The notes under the pieces are model-generated. The model searched no databases. It saw only the letters and a program-made list of their open reading frames with translations, and was not told the DNA's origin. Position numbers and translations under genes: made by a program. From contig JAZQMC010000027.1 in assembly GCA_045543095.1 (NCBI GenBank), positions 1 through 47,624 on the forward strand: a DNA stretch of 47,624 nucleotides, in the 5' to 3' direction. Every line of letters begins with the position of its first letter. Positions within the stretch are counted from its first letter, which is position 1. The DNA is from Fimenecus sp045543095. GTDB lineage: Bacteria > Bacillota > Clostridia > Oscillospirales > Acutalibacteraceae. Positions 8,016-16,399 of this stretch are shown in pieces.

Positions 8016-10306
8016 TATGCCGCTGCCTCCTCATTACTGCTTGGCTCTTCAACCACAGGTGGTGCAGTTGTTGTAGTTGTATCTTCAACAGGTGGTGCGG
8101 TTGTTGTGGTTGTATCGTCAGTTACGGGAGTATCGGTCAATGTTGTTGATTCCTCGGGAACTTCAGGTTCAGCAGAACAGTTTTTACACTTTGCAGGGAT
8201 ATTTGATTTTTTATACCAGCCTGTTGCCTTTGACGAGCAACCGTCACCCGCAATAAGACCTGAAGATGTACAATATGTGAGTTTCACAACATCATCGGTA
8301 TATTTTTCAAAGCTCTTATCTGCAAGATTTTCGTGAACTCTGTCCATAACAGTTTTGTAGATAAGACCCGCAGGGTTACCGCTTGCACGAATTTCTTTAT
8401 TATAGTCGTATCCGAACCATACCGCTGAAACATAGTAAGGAGTACCTGCACACATCCAACGGTCATTATTATTTGTTGTAGTACCTGACTTTGCAAATGT
8501 TCTGAAGCCATCAACACCATATCCGCGACCTGTACCCATTGAGCCGTAGATAACTGTCTGCATCATTTCATTCATAACATAAGCAGTTTCAGGAGAGATT
8601 ACCTGTTCATATTCTGAAGTGTCAGTCTGAAGAAGAACGTTCGAACCCGTACTGTCGGTTACTTTTGTGTAACAATAAGGTTCATAGTATTTACCGCCAT
8701 TTCCGAAAGTAGCAAATGCTGCCGCCATCTGAAGTGTTGTTACACCGCCGTTAGAACCGCCTGTTGCAAGTGCAGACGGGGAAACGCTGTCCGTACCGTC
8801 AACCATAGTTGTTATATGGAACTTTTCAGTTACATAGTCATAACAAGTGTCAAAGCCCATTTTCATAAGCAACTGTGCAGGAACAGTATTATATGAAATT
8901 GCAATCGCATACTGGGTTGTTACAAAACTGTCGGGCGAACCCGCTTTACCACCATAGTTATCGGGCCAACGCTTACCCTTCCATGTAATACCGTAGTTCA
9001 CAGTTTTTGTTGACCATGTTACATAGTCCTCTTCAATTGCCGCAGCGTATATACTTAACGGTTTAATTGATGAACCGGGCTGACGAACCGCAGAAACCGC
9101 ACGGTTATTTGAACGGTTTTCTGTCTTTTCGCCTGCACCACCAACCATTGCCACAATACGACCGTTATAATCCATAATGGTCATTGCGGACTGTGCGGCA
9201 TCTGCAACATTGCTTACTCTTTCGCTTGGGAAGTTTCTGCGATGCACATAAACATCTTCAACAATTGACTGAATACTCATATCAACTGCAGAGTAAATTC
9301 TTAAACCGCCAGAATAAATCATTCTGTTGGCTTCATAGCCTGAATAACCCTGCTCTTTAAGGTCACTGATTACCTTACTGATTACATAGTCAACATAATA
9401 GCTTTGAACTTCATTATCGGTTGCAGATTCAACCTTTTCTTCGTGCTCTTCAACATATTTTTCACTATTCGTAAAAATGAGTTCATAAGCCATTGCCTCG
9501 TCATACTGCTCTTGAGTAATCATACCGTCCTCAAGCATTCTGCCCAAACACCATTCTTGACGGGCTTTATTGTTTTCAGGTTGCCAAAGAGGGTCGTGCT
9601 TTGCGGGTGTTTGTGTAATAACGGCTATTGATGCACATTCGGCAAGGTTTAATTCTGAAACATCTTTACCGAAATATGTTTCAGCCGCTGTCTGCACACC
9701 GTAGCAGTTATGGCTTAAGTAAATTGTATTGAGATAAGCCTCTAAAATTTCATCTTTATCGTAATAATTCTCAAGGTTTAATGCAGAAAGAACTTCATAA
9801 TATTTACGATTGATGTTTCTGCCCGATTCACCTGTAAGGTTTTTAATAAGCTGTTGAGTAATTGTCGAAGCACCACGCATCTGACCGTCATTAGCGACGA
9901 AAGAGCGTGCAATGCCAAGCGTCATACTAAACCAGTCAACGCCCTTATGCTCTTCAAAACGCTTATCCTCAATGGCGATAAAAGCCTTACCCATCCATTC
10001 GGACATATCTTCAAGCTCAACCCACACACGATTCTGTTCGCCGTGAAGTCTTGCAATTTCAACGGGTTTATTCTCTTCATCCATAGCGTAAACGATTGTA
10101 GTCTGGTCCTGATTTTCTTTATAGAATTCAAGGTCAATAATACGCTCGCCGTTTACTGTGCTTACGGCACTTGTGAGAATATAACAACCGATTATAAAAC
10201 AAGTCATAAGCCCCGTGAAAGCAATAGCGAACAAAGCGGTCAAAAACTTCTTTTTGCCCGGTGACATTGGCTTTTTGGCTTTAGTTTTTTGAGTCCTTTT
10301 TCTCAT
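8015..10306 (-). CDS. Class A penicillin-binding protein (glycosyltransferase/transpeptidase)
   Basis: This 763-aa bifunctional enzyme polymerises and cross-links peptidoglycan outside the membrane. A basic cytoplasmic tail and one membrane segment (about 21-44) precede the GT51 domain, with EDKRFEEHKG (Glu113) and RGASTITQQLIKNL. The transpeptidase domain has SSIK (Ser412/Lys415), SYN (Ser471) and KSGTT (Lys606), where KSG replaces the usual KTG. Near the end are five Cys in ~30 residues, then a Thr/Pro/Glu-rich low-complexity tail. The longest frame starts at 10354; the ATG at 10306 has GGAGG 6 nt upstream and is preferred. Confidence 0.95.
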   Translation of the reverse strand: MRKRTQKTKAKKPMSPGKKKFLTALFAIAFTGLMTCFIIGCYILTSAVSTVNGERIIDLEFYKENQDQTTIVYAMDEENKPVEIARLHGEQNRVWVELEDMSEWMGKAFIAIEDKRFEEHKGVDWFSMTLGIARSFVANDGQMRGASTITQQLIKNLTGESGRNINRKYYEVLSALNLENYYDKDEILEAYLNTIYLSHNCYGVQTAAETYFGKDVSELNLAECASIAVITQTPAKHDPLWQPENNKARQEWCLGRMLEDGMITQEQYDEAMAYELIFTNSEKYVEEHEEKVESATDNEVQSYYVDYVISKVISDLKEQGYSGYEANRMIYSGGLRIYSAVDMSIQSIVEDVYVHRRNFPSERVSNVADAAQSAMTIMDYNGRIVAMVGGAGEKTENRSNNRAVSAVRQPGSSIKPLSIYAAAIEEDYVTWSTKTVNYGITWKGKRWPDNYGGKAGSPDSFVTTQYAIAISYNTVPAQLLMKMGFDTCYDYVTEKFHITTMVDGTDSVSPSALATGGSNGGVTTLQMAAAFATFGNGGKYYEPYCYTKVTDSTGSNVLLQTDTSEYEQVISPETAYVMNEMMQTVIYGSMGTGRGYGVDGFRTFAKSGTTTNNNDRWMCAGTPYYVSAVWFGYDYNKEIRASGNPAGLIYKTVMDRVHENLADKSFEKYTDDVVKLTYCTSSGLIAGDGCSSKATGWYKKSNIPAKCKNCSAEPEVPEESTTLTDTPVTDDTTTTTAPPVEDTTTTTAPPVVEEPSSNEEAAA
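8050..8123. repeat. Tandem repeat coding the Thr-rich tail of the penicillin-binding protein
   Basis: Two near-identical units of about 45 nt encode the repeated peptide DTTTTTAPPV(V)E. It is an in-frame coding repeat that could change length by slippage. Confidence 0.7.
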
Positions 10307-10358
10307 AAAATTCCTCCAAAACTGCTTTAAAAACACAGTTTTACAATTATACATATTA

Positions 10359-10367
10359 AGTATAGCA
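10359..10367 (-). promoter_or_regulatory. Possible extended -10 box of the penicillin-binding protein gene
   Basis: The minus strand reads TGCTATACT about 53 nt upstream of the chosen ATG. No strong -35 is present. A TATAAT a few bases downstream (10344-10349) is an alternative. Confidence 0.35.
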
Positions 10368-10477
10368 CAAAATTTATAAAATGTTTAGTCTTTTTTTACA
10401 AAATTAACAAATTTTAATAATTTGTAATATTTTTGTTCAAAATATAGAGAAGCCTTATATAAAAGGAAGTGTAATTT

Positions 10478-10795
10478 ATGAAGAAAAAACACTTGAAAAT
10501 CATATTATTCTCCGCATTTTGTTTCTGTGTAATTGCGGGACTTTTTATGGTGCTCAACCGCGATATTGAGAATAATGTGATTGAAAATCCCTACACTCCG
10601 CAAAATGACTATTACACCGTAACAGAATATCAGGGGAAAATTGCGGTATTCAAAAACACCGACACTATTCCCCTTGATGTTTACAATATTTATATTGAAT
10701 ATCTGCCCGACCACGACCGCCGTCTTTTAGCGGAGGGCATAAGAGCCGACAGCCCCGGTGAATTGCAAAAAATCATTGAAGATTACACAAGTTAA
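10478..10795 (+). CDS. Small membrane-anchored BofC C-terminal-domain-like protein
   Basis: This 105-aa protein has a basic N-terminus and one hydrophobic segment (about 7-26), then a short extracytoplasmic domain with YTVTEYQGKIAVFKN, a central IYIEYLPDHDRRLLAEGI and a final ELQKIIEDYTS. This pattern matches the C-terminal domain of BofC, the forespore protein that restrains SpoIVB signalling in Bacillus. The assignment rests on the motif pattern only, and many clostridial proteins share this domain without the BofC N-terminal part. The ribosome binding site AAGGAAG lies 8 nt before the ATG. Its stop codon shares the bases TTAA with the stop of the convergent glycosidase gene. Confidence 0.65.
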   Translation: MKKKHLKIILFSAFCFCVIAGLFMVLNRDIENNVIENPYTPQNDYYTVTEYQGKIAVFKNTDTIPLDVYNIYIEYLPDHDRRLLAEGIRADSPGELQKIIEDYTS

Positions 10796-13488
10796 TTCTT
10801 CTGAATTTCAATTTTTGCACAATTTTCATTGCCGTTAAGTGTGATTTCAATTATTCCCTTATCGCGAAGTGAGAAATCAGTTTTTTCGCCGTTTACCGTA
10901 ACCTCATAGTCATTTGTATCGCTCATTACGGCGATTACGGAATACTTATCGTTGTTACCGTAATATTTGAGTTCACCGCTGAATTCTGTTTTATCTTCAT
11001 TGAAATCACTATGTATTACCATAGTGTCAAAACCTGTTGAGAATGTGCCGGGCTTGAAATATGCATTAGTCCAGATATTAACGGGAGTTGAAAGTCCGCC
11101 GAAATTATGGAACCAACCACCCCTGCCCGATGTGATATTGAACATTTCAAAGGTATAATATGAATATTCAACCTCACGTTTCCAAGCGTCGAGAGCAGTT
11201 TTTGCAATTTTGAAGGCAAACTCGGTTTCACCTAAATCGAGCATAGTTTTCCACACGAACCATTGATGTGAAAGCCACACATTACCGTTCCAATAACCAT
11301 TTGTAATGTAATATGATGCGGTTTTGTCAACTGCACTTATACCTACGGAGCTGAACATTTCATCATCACTCTGAAGATGAGAGAGAATTCTCTTTTTCTG
11401 ACTCTCTGTTACTGCACCCGCTATAATGGGATAGATACCATCCATTGTTTTATTAAGGTTTTCGCCGTCTGCAGTTCTGTATTGTTCTTTAGGGTTACCG
11501 CTTTCATCGTGGATTACATAAGAGAAATAACCACACTCTTCATCCCAAGAATATTTTTGAAGTGCATTTGTAACTCTTTCAATATCTTGAAGGTATGTTG
11601 ATTTATCATCTTCATAACCTAACAAATCTGCTGCCATATAAAGAATTTTTGCACAACGGATAACCTGTGAAGATGATATAACAGGTGTCATATACTTCTG
11701 CTTTTTCTCGGCATACATAGTTTTCTGTGGTGGCAAATCGTCCATACCACTACAGTTATAAAAATAATCAAAAGTAGTTGTTAAACCGCTATTGAATTTT
11801 GTGGTGGTTGAGCCGTTGATTTTGCCTGCAAGAAAATCGTAGAACATTTTGACCCTGTCATAATATTTAAGTAAATCTGTTTTATCATTTGCCCTTTTAA
11901 GCATTTCAAGATACTGATAAATATGCACGGGCACGGGAGAGCCGTGAAGCAAAAATGCCCAATCTTTATTATCTTTATCACTTAAATATGTATCGAGAAT
12001 ATAGTCTGCAATATGGGGTGCAAATTCAAGCATATCAAGACCTATGAAGCCTGAATCCCAAGTGTAGAATGAGTCCCAACGCTTACCCGGAGTATGATGA
12101 ACAACATATTCACCGTGACGATAAAGCGGATAAACAGTATTTTGAAACACAGTTGCACGAAGAATTCTGTTTGAGAATTCATAGGTTTTACCCGCAAGGT
12201 TCAAATCAAACTTTTCAAGAGAATTATATGCTTTTTCATAGAGTTTTTCATATTCGTCAGTTGTTTGATACTCGGTTTCGCCGAACGAAAGCACCGCATA
12301 TTCAATATGAGTTTCGCGGGGCTCAACATAAAGAGTGTGAACTACTGTGTTATGATAAAAGCCCTCGTCACTATGCTTTTCAGAGAAAGAACCCGAAAAT
12401 GTTTCGAGCATATTCTGAAAGCTTTCGTCAGGCTGTGAAATTCGAGCAGTCGGACTGTCCTCAAGACAACCTGTATTGAAATCACGGAAACGAGTAACAT
12501 CATTAAATGTTCTTACATAAAACTTGCCGTCAACTCCGTCATATTTGTAACTTGCAAGTTTACCGATATCACAAGTCTTTGTTTCAATTTCAGGATAGAA
12601 ATTATGCGTTTTTGATGTTACAGAAACACTTTCGCCTTTTTCAGTAATGCAAATGAAGTCGAATTCAATTCCGCCTGTACCACAAGACACCAGTTCAACA
12701 TCTGTATTGTTAAATGGAACAGAAACAATATTAAAATCTGTTGCAGATGGGAATGTAATTTCTTCACCGTTTAATGTCCATACACTTGGACTTTCGTCAG
12801 TTGTACGATAGCGAATATTGAGTATCGGATTATTGAAATCAGAAATACCATTGATTTCATAAGTTATTCTATCCCCTGCCTCTTCGCCAAGTTTTGAATA
12901 TTTAGGGAGAATGTATCGGTTGTTATCACGGTCACCAAGTCCACGATGATATGTAAAACCATCATCGAAAAATTCACCTTTTTGCATAGCGTCGATAACC
13001 TGATTATCCCAAGGACGAATGGTATTATAATCATAACTCTTATAATCAAGTGCTTTTACAAAAATATTCTTTTCAGGCAGAATTGGTGTTGTCCGGTAAA
13101 CATTTGGATATTCAATAGCAGAAAAGAGGTTTAATAAGCAGATTTGCATAATGTCGGTATTATTCACAAACTCCGAACGGACAAGCACGCTATCGTCATT
13201 AAGTTTAGTAAATGACACATCGGCATATACTCGGTCTTTCCACTCTAAATCATAGCGATAAGAATAGAATGAATAATCTGACTTTGCCTCCCAAGGATGA
13301 ACACCCACGGGAACAGTTACATTAGGCACACGGCTATCGGCATTTTCAATCGCCGGGCTTACTACGCAATCAAAACGTACACCGCCCTCGGTTTTATGGT
13401 CGACAATTCGGGAAATACCGCTGTATTTTTTAGAATACGGTCCCCACTTACCTAATAAATCAAGCATTTTTTGTGTAACTGTGCTCAT
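10792..13488 (-). CDS. GH63/MGH1-like (alpha/alpha)6 glycosidase, cytoplasmic
   Basis: This 898-aa protein has an N-terminal beta-rich region (about 1-420) and a C-terminal (alpha/alpha)6 barrel typical of GH63 and mannosylglycerate-hydrolase-like families. The barrel includes the catalytic-site stretch YTWDSGF (Asp478 likely the acid) and the late motif GYWNGNVWLSHQWFVW. A small beta domain closes the protein. No signal peptide is seen, so it probably acts in the cytoplasm on an imported alpha-linked sugar; the substrate is unknown. It has its own strong promoter (13518-13546) and a GAGGT ribosome binding site 7 nt before the ATG. No other carbohydrate gene is adjacent, so it looks monocistronic. 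Confidence 0.8.
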   Translation of the reverse strand: MSTVTQKMLDLLGKWGPYSKKYSGISRIVDHKTEGGVRFDCVVSPAIENADSRVPNVTVPVGVHPWEAKSDYSFYSYRYDLEWKDRVYADVSFTKLNDDSVLVRSEFVNNTDIMQICLLNLFSAIEYPNVYRTTPILPEKNIFVKALDYKSYDYNTIRPWDNQVIDAMQKGEFFDDGFTYHRGLGDRDNNRYILPKYSKLGEEAGDRITYEINGISDFNNPILNIRYRTTDESPSVWTLNGEEITFPSATDFNIVSVPFNNTDVELVSCGTGGIEFDFICITEKGESVSVTSKTHNFYPEIETKTCDIGKLASYKYDGVDGKFYVRTFNDVTRFRDFNTGCLEDSPTARISQPDESFQNMLETFSGSFSEKHSDEGFYHNTVVHTLYVEPRETHIEYAVLSFGETEYQTTDEYEKLYEKAYNSLEKFDLNLAGKTYEFSNRILRATVFQNTVYPLYRHGEYVVHHTPGKRWDSFYTWDSGFIGLDMLEFAPHIADYILDTYLSDKDNKDWAFLLHGSPVPVHIYQYLEMLKRANDKTDLLKYYDRVKMFYDFLAGKINGSTTTKFNSGLTTTFDYFYNCSGMDDLPPQKTMYAEKKQKYMTPVISSSQVIRCAKILYMAADLLGYEDDKSTYLQDIERVTNALQKYSWDEECGYFSYVIHDESGNPKEQYRTADGENLNKTMDGIYPIIAGAVTESQKKRILSHLQSDDEMFSSVGISAVDKTASYYITNGYWNGNVWLSHQWFVWKTMLDLGETEFAFKIAKTALDAWKREVEYSYYTFEMFNITSGRGGWFHNFGGLSTPVNIWTNAYFKPGTFSTGFDTMVIHSDFNEDKTEFSGELKYYGNNDKYSVIAVMSDTNDYEVTVNGEKTDFSLRDKGIIEITLNGNENCAKIEIQKN

Positions 13489-13517
13489 AGTGATACCTCG
13501 CTATAAATGATATGTTG

Positions 13518-13546
13518 ATTATACCAAATTCTGCATAGTATTTCAA
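13518..13546 (-). promoter_or_regulatory. Sigma-A type promoter of the GH63-like gene
   Basis: On the minus strand TTGAAA and a perfect TATAAT (preceded by TGG) are separated by 17 nt, about 30 nt before the start codon. Confidence 0.85.
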
Positions 13547-13554
13547 CACAAACA

Positions 13555-13590
13555 AAATAAAAAACAGCGGAAGCAAACACTTCCGCTGAA
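13555..13590 (-). terminator. Rho-independent terminator of the metF-radC operon
   Basis: A perfect 9-bp stem CAGCGGAAG / CTTCCGCTG with a 6-nt loop is followed on the minus strand by TTTTTTATTTT, just after the radC stop. Confidence 0.9.
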
Positions 13591-13594
13591 CCAA

Positions 13595-14392
13595 TTAAAA
13601 CATATCCTTATATTTTTTACTTTTACGAAATGAAAAATAGTCATTGCCGTGACCGACAATAATATGGTCATCAAGCCTTAAGCCTGATTGCTTAAGCACA
13701 TAGGCAAGATTTGCCGTTGCATCAACGTCTGCTTTTGACGGTGCAGTAATTCCTGTAGGATGATTATGTACTAAAATAAGACTTGTAGCTTTGTTTTTGA
13801 AAGCAGTTTCAATTATTAGCCGTGCATTTAACGGTGTGGATTTTATTGTACCCTCGCTCATCAAATCAAAACTTATAAGTCTGCATCGGGAATCAAGGCA
13901 GATAAGATATAATTTTTCTTCTGTAATACCTTTAAAAAACTTGCAGGCATATTCTGCCGCAAGTTCTGAATCGTTAAGAAATACTGCGTCTTTATTGAGT
14001 TTATCAACCTCATATTTTCTGAAAAGCTCCGGCATAATTTTTATAAGTGTTGCCGTGCGTGGCCCTATGCCTTTAACATTGCACAATTCATCGTAACTTG
14101 CATCAAAAACTTCTGAAAGTGAACCAAAGGTATCAATGAGTCTGTGTGCCTCTTCGTTAGTATCTTTTTGGGGAATAGCATAAAAAAGCAATAATTCCAA
14201 TGCGTTATGGTCTTGAAAATTATCAAGCCCCTCTTTTAAAAAACGCTCTCTCATTCTTTCGCGATGGCCAGAATGTATATTGCTCTTTTTTTCCGTACTT
14301 TTCTTTACGGTTGGATTTTTTATCACATTCCCTTCAATTCCGTATCTTTCTCTCTTCCTGTTTTCATACATTGTGACGACCTTTTTCGCCAT
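13595..14392 (-). CDS. radC: RadC-family JAMM-domain protein
   Basis: This 265-aa member of the RadC (UPF0758) family has a helix-hairpin-helix segment (NVKGIGPRTATLIK) and a C-terminal JAMM/MPN domain. The metal motif is LVHNHPTG followed by PSKADVD (His-X-His ... Asp), with the upstream Glu in SEGTIKST. Its biochemical role is unsettled: the early link to recombination repair has been disputed. The N-terminal ~40 residues are basic and probably unstructured. It is the last gene of the metF operon, one base after the membrane protein gene, with an AAGGGTG ribosome binding site and a strong terminator behind it. Confidence 0.93.
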   Translation of the reverse strand: MAKKVVTMYENRKRERYGIEGNVIKNPTVKKSTEKKSNIHSGHRERMRERFLKEGLDNFQDHNALELLLFYAIPQKDTNEEAHRLIDTFGSLSEVFDASYDELCNVKGIGPRTATLIKIMPELFRKYEVDKLNKDAVFLNDSELAAEYACKFFKGITEEKLYLICLDSRCRLISFDLMSEGTIKSTPLNARLIIETAFKNKATSLILVHNHPTGITAPSKADVDATANLAYVLKQSGLRLDDHIIVGHGNDYFSFRKSKKYKDMF

Positions 14393-14393
14393 T

Positions 14394-14939
14394 TTACTTA
14401 AACACCCTTTTTAAATATTTTTGCCATCTGTAAAAGTAAATTGTTATGAGTCTGGTTAGAAGAACATCATACATAGCAAAGACTATATTACCCGCAAGTA
14501 ATAATAGCGGTAACGCAAAATTACCAAAAGATTCAACATCTTCAAACGAAATCATAAAGATTTTTGTTATAGCGAAGTAAGCCACCACCATAGCCGTATT
14601 GAACACGATATACTTGATGACCCAACACAGAAAAGACTTGAAATGTTTTTCAATTATACCCTTTAATATGGGATAATATCCGAAAAAAGCAACATACATA
14701 ATTGCCGCTTCTTTATTGCCCAGAATGAGCAAGGAAAGTATGCTGACCGCAACATAAACCGCCGTTGCAAAGCCTTTGCCTGTTTCGATTACAATAACTA
14801 TAAGCAATGCACCCACAAACATTGGTATTGCATAAACCAAGGTTGATGTTACGCCTGCAATCATCATAAACACTATTGACAGAGCCGTCGCCACACCGCC
14901 AAGAGCCACCTTTGAAGCAAGACTATTTCTTTTATTCAT
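14394..14939 (-). CDS. Small integral membrane protein, ECF S-component-like
   Basis: This 181-aa protein has about five or six hydrophobic segments and a basic C-terminus (YRWQKYLKRVFK). The N-terminal KVALGGVATALSIVFMMIAG resembles the first helix of substrate-binding (S) components of ECF vitamin transporters and related membrane proteins. No ATPase or T component lies nearby. The substrate and even the transporter role are uncertain; it may be a general membrane scaffold. It sits between the DnaJ-like gene (gap 1 nt) and radC (gap 1 nt), so it is certainly co-transcribed. Confidence 0.6.
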   Translation of the reverse strand: MNKRNSLASKVALGGVATALSIVFMMIAGVTSTLVYAIPMFVGALLIVIVIETGKGFATAVYVAVSILSLLILGNKEAAIMYVAFFGYYPILKGIIEKHFKSFLCWVIKYIVFNTAMVVAYFAITKIFMISFEDVESFGNFALPLLLLAGNIVFAMYDVLLTRLITIYFYRWQKYLKRVFK

Positions 14940-14940
14940 A

Positions 14941-15567
14941 TCAGCAACAGGGAATTAAATCTCCGCCACAGCATTCGCAACAGCAGTCGGCACACAAAAG
15001 ACCGCTACAAATAGTACACACATTGTCGTCGCCCGAGCTTCGCGAAGTTCTGTAACCGCCACGTGCATTGTTATTAAGTGCATTAAATGCAGCCATATAT
15101 TCACTGTTCTGAGGGTCAAGCTGACAAGCCGTCTGATAACAACGGTATGCCTCATTCATCCACCCACGACGTTGATGGATAACACCTTTGAGATAATGCC
15201 ACTCGGCATTACGCATATTATTGGGAATTCCGTCAAGAATTGTTTCGGCATCGTCAATTCTGCCCGCATTTATACGCTGACGGACATCTGAAAACTGTGA
15301 TGCACCGAAATTCTGATTATTATAATTGTAGCCGTAATTATAACTGTTATTTTGTTGTGTATTTGAATAAGAGGTTGTTCCGCGAATTTCACCGAGAATG
15401 GTGTCATAAGCACTATTCAGCTCGTCCATTTTGCGTTGCATTTCAGCATCTGAATAGCCCGCGTTATGAATTTCGCCTGCTATTCGTCTGTAGGCATTCA
15501 TCACTTCTTGTTCACCGGCCCCTCGGTTAAGTCCTAAAAACTCGTAGGGATTATTCACAGTTTTCAC
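14941..15567 (-). CDS. DnaJ-like/TPR protein with cysteine-rich tail, HPD motif missing
   Basis: This 208-aa protein starts with a J-domain-like helical segment (NPYEFLGLNRGAGEQEVMNAYRRI ... LNSAYDTIL), an Asn/Tyr-rich linker (about 66-88), and a TPR-like helical hairpin (about 120-165, with LKGVIHQRRGWMNEAYRCY). The last ~26 residues hold ten Cys, in clusters such as CTICSG and CCCECC. The His-Pro-Asp signature needed to stimulate DnaK is absent; the matching position reads IHNAG. It may therefore be a scaffold rather than an Hsp70 co-chaperone. The tail may bind zinc. It overlaps the DUF5685 gene by 17 nt, so the two products probably work together. Confidence 0.8.
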   Translation of the reverse strand: MKTVNNPYEFLGLNRGAGEQEVMNAYRRIAGEIHNAGYSDAEMQRKMDELNSAYDTILGEIRGTTSYSNTQQNNSYNYGYNYNNQNFGASQFSDVRQRINAGRIDDAETILDGIPNNMRNAEWHYLKGVIHQRRGWMNEAYRCYQTACQLDPQNSEYMAAFNALNNNARGGYRTSRSSGDDNVCTICSGLLCADCCCECCGGDLIPCC

Positions 15568-16396
15568 CTCTGTATTTCTTTGTTATTCTTTGAAGCTGAA
15601 AATCAAGCCCATCAAAGATTATATTTTCAATTATGAAAGAAAAATTACTGAATTGTTGGGTTTTAAAGTTCTCACACAGTTCACCCACCGAAAGATTTAC
15701 TAACATTGTGGCATCATTTACAATATTTTCGGTATTCTTAAATGGATTAAATGAATTTTGCTTAATATCATCTGCGTAATCATCAAAAGCATCGAGAAAA
15801 TAAACGGTACGCCCAAGATGATAGCCAAATTTCTCTGCTTTCTCTTTTTGTTCGCCACATTCACCATAAGCAAATAAATATGAGAGCATTTTTGCGGTTG
15901 GGTCTGCAGATTTGTCGAGGGACGGATTACTTTCTCGCTCAATTTCAAACTGTTTTTTCATACCGTCTTCAACAGTTTTAAAAATTTCGGGGTATTTCTT
16001 TTTCGCCTTGTTTTTAAGAAACGAAAAATATGGTAAAAGGAAATATAAAAGTATTTTCTTTAAAAAGCCACTATCGTGAAGATTATCAACAAGTTTAAAA
16101 TATGCAAGAACTATGGTAATTGTACTTGCGAGCTTATAAGCATCACTGTCACAAGTGATTTTCATACACTTTTTGCAAGGGTTAAAAGTGCAACGAGAAT
16201 TAGTTACATTGATATTATCCTTTGACAGACCAAGTTTATACATTACATAAAACGCACCGTCATAGCTTAATAAAAATCGGGATAAAACGCCGTATTCCTT
16301 GCCCATTTCTTTACAGAGTGTACAATAAACACCTTTGTAGGCTTCATACTCTTTAATTTTAAGTTCAGGTTTATAAATCGTTACATATCCGAACAT
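15551..16396 (-). CDS. DUF5685 family protein
   Basis: This 281-aa protein begins with the family signature MFGYVTIYKPELKIKEYEAYKGVYCTLC. Conserved Cys follow in YCTLC and CTFNPCKKC, suggesting a bound metal or cluster. The rest is predicted mostly helical, with a hydrophobic stretch near 125-145. Near residue 220 is an Asp-rich segment, LDAFDDYADDIKQNSFNPF, recalling the Asp motifs of helical prenyl-transferring enzymes; that is only a visual resemblance. The function is unknown. It lies 3 nt after metF and overlaps the degenerate DnaJ gene. Confidence 0.8.
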   Translation of the reverse strand: MFGYVTIYKPELKIKEYEAYKGVYCTLCKEMGKEYGVLSRFLLSYDGAFYVMYKLGLSKDNINVTNSRCTFNPCKKCMKITCDSDAYKLASTITIVLAYFKLVDNLHDSGFLKKILLYFLLPYFSFLKNKAKKKYPEIFKTVEDGMKKQFEIERESNPSLDKSADPTAKMLSYLFAYGECGEQKEKAEKFGYHLGRTVYFLDAFDDYADDIKQNSFNPFKNTENIVNDATMLVNLSVGELCENFKTQQFSNFSFIIENIIFDGLDFQLQRITKKYRGENCE

Positions 16397-16399
16397 AAA

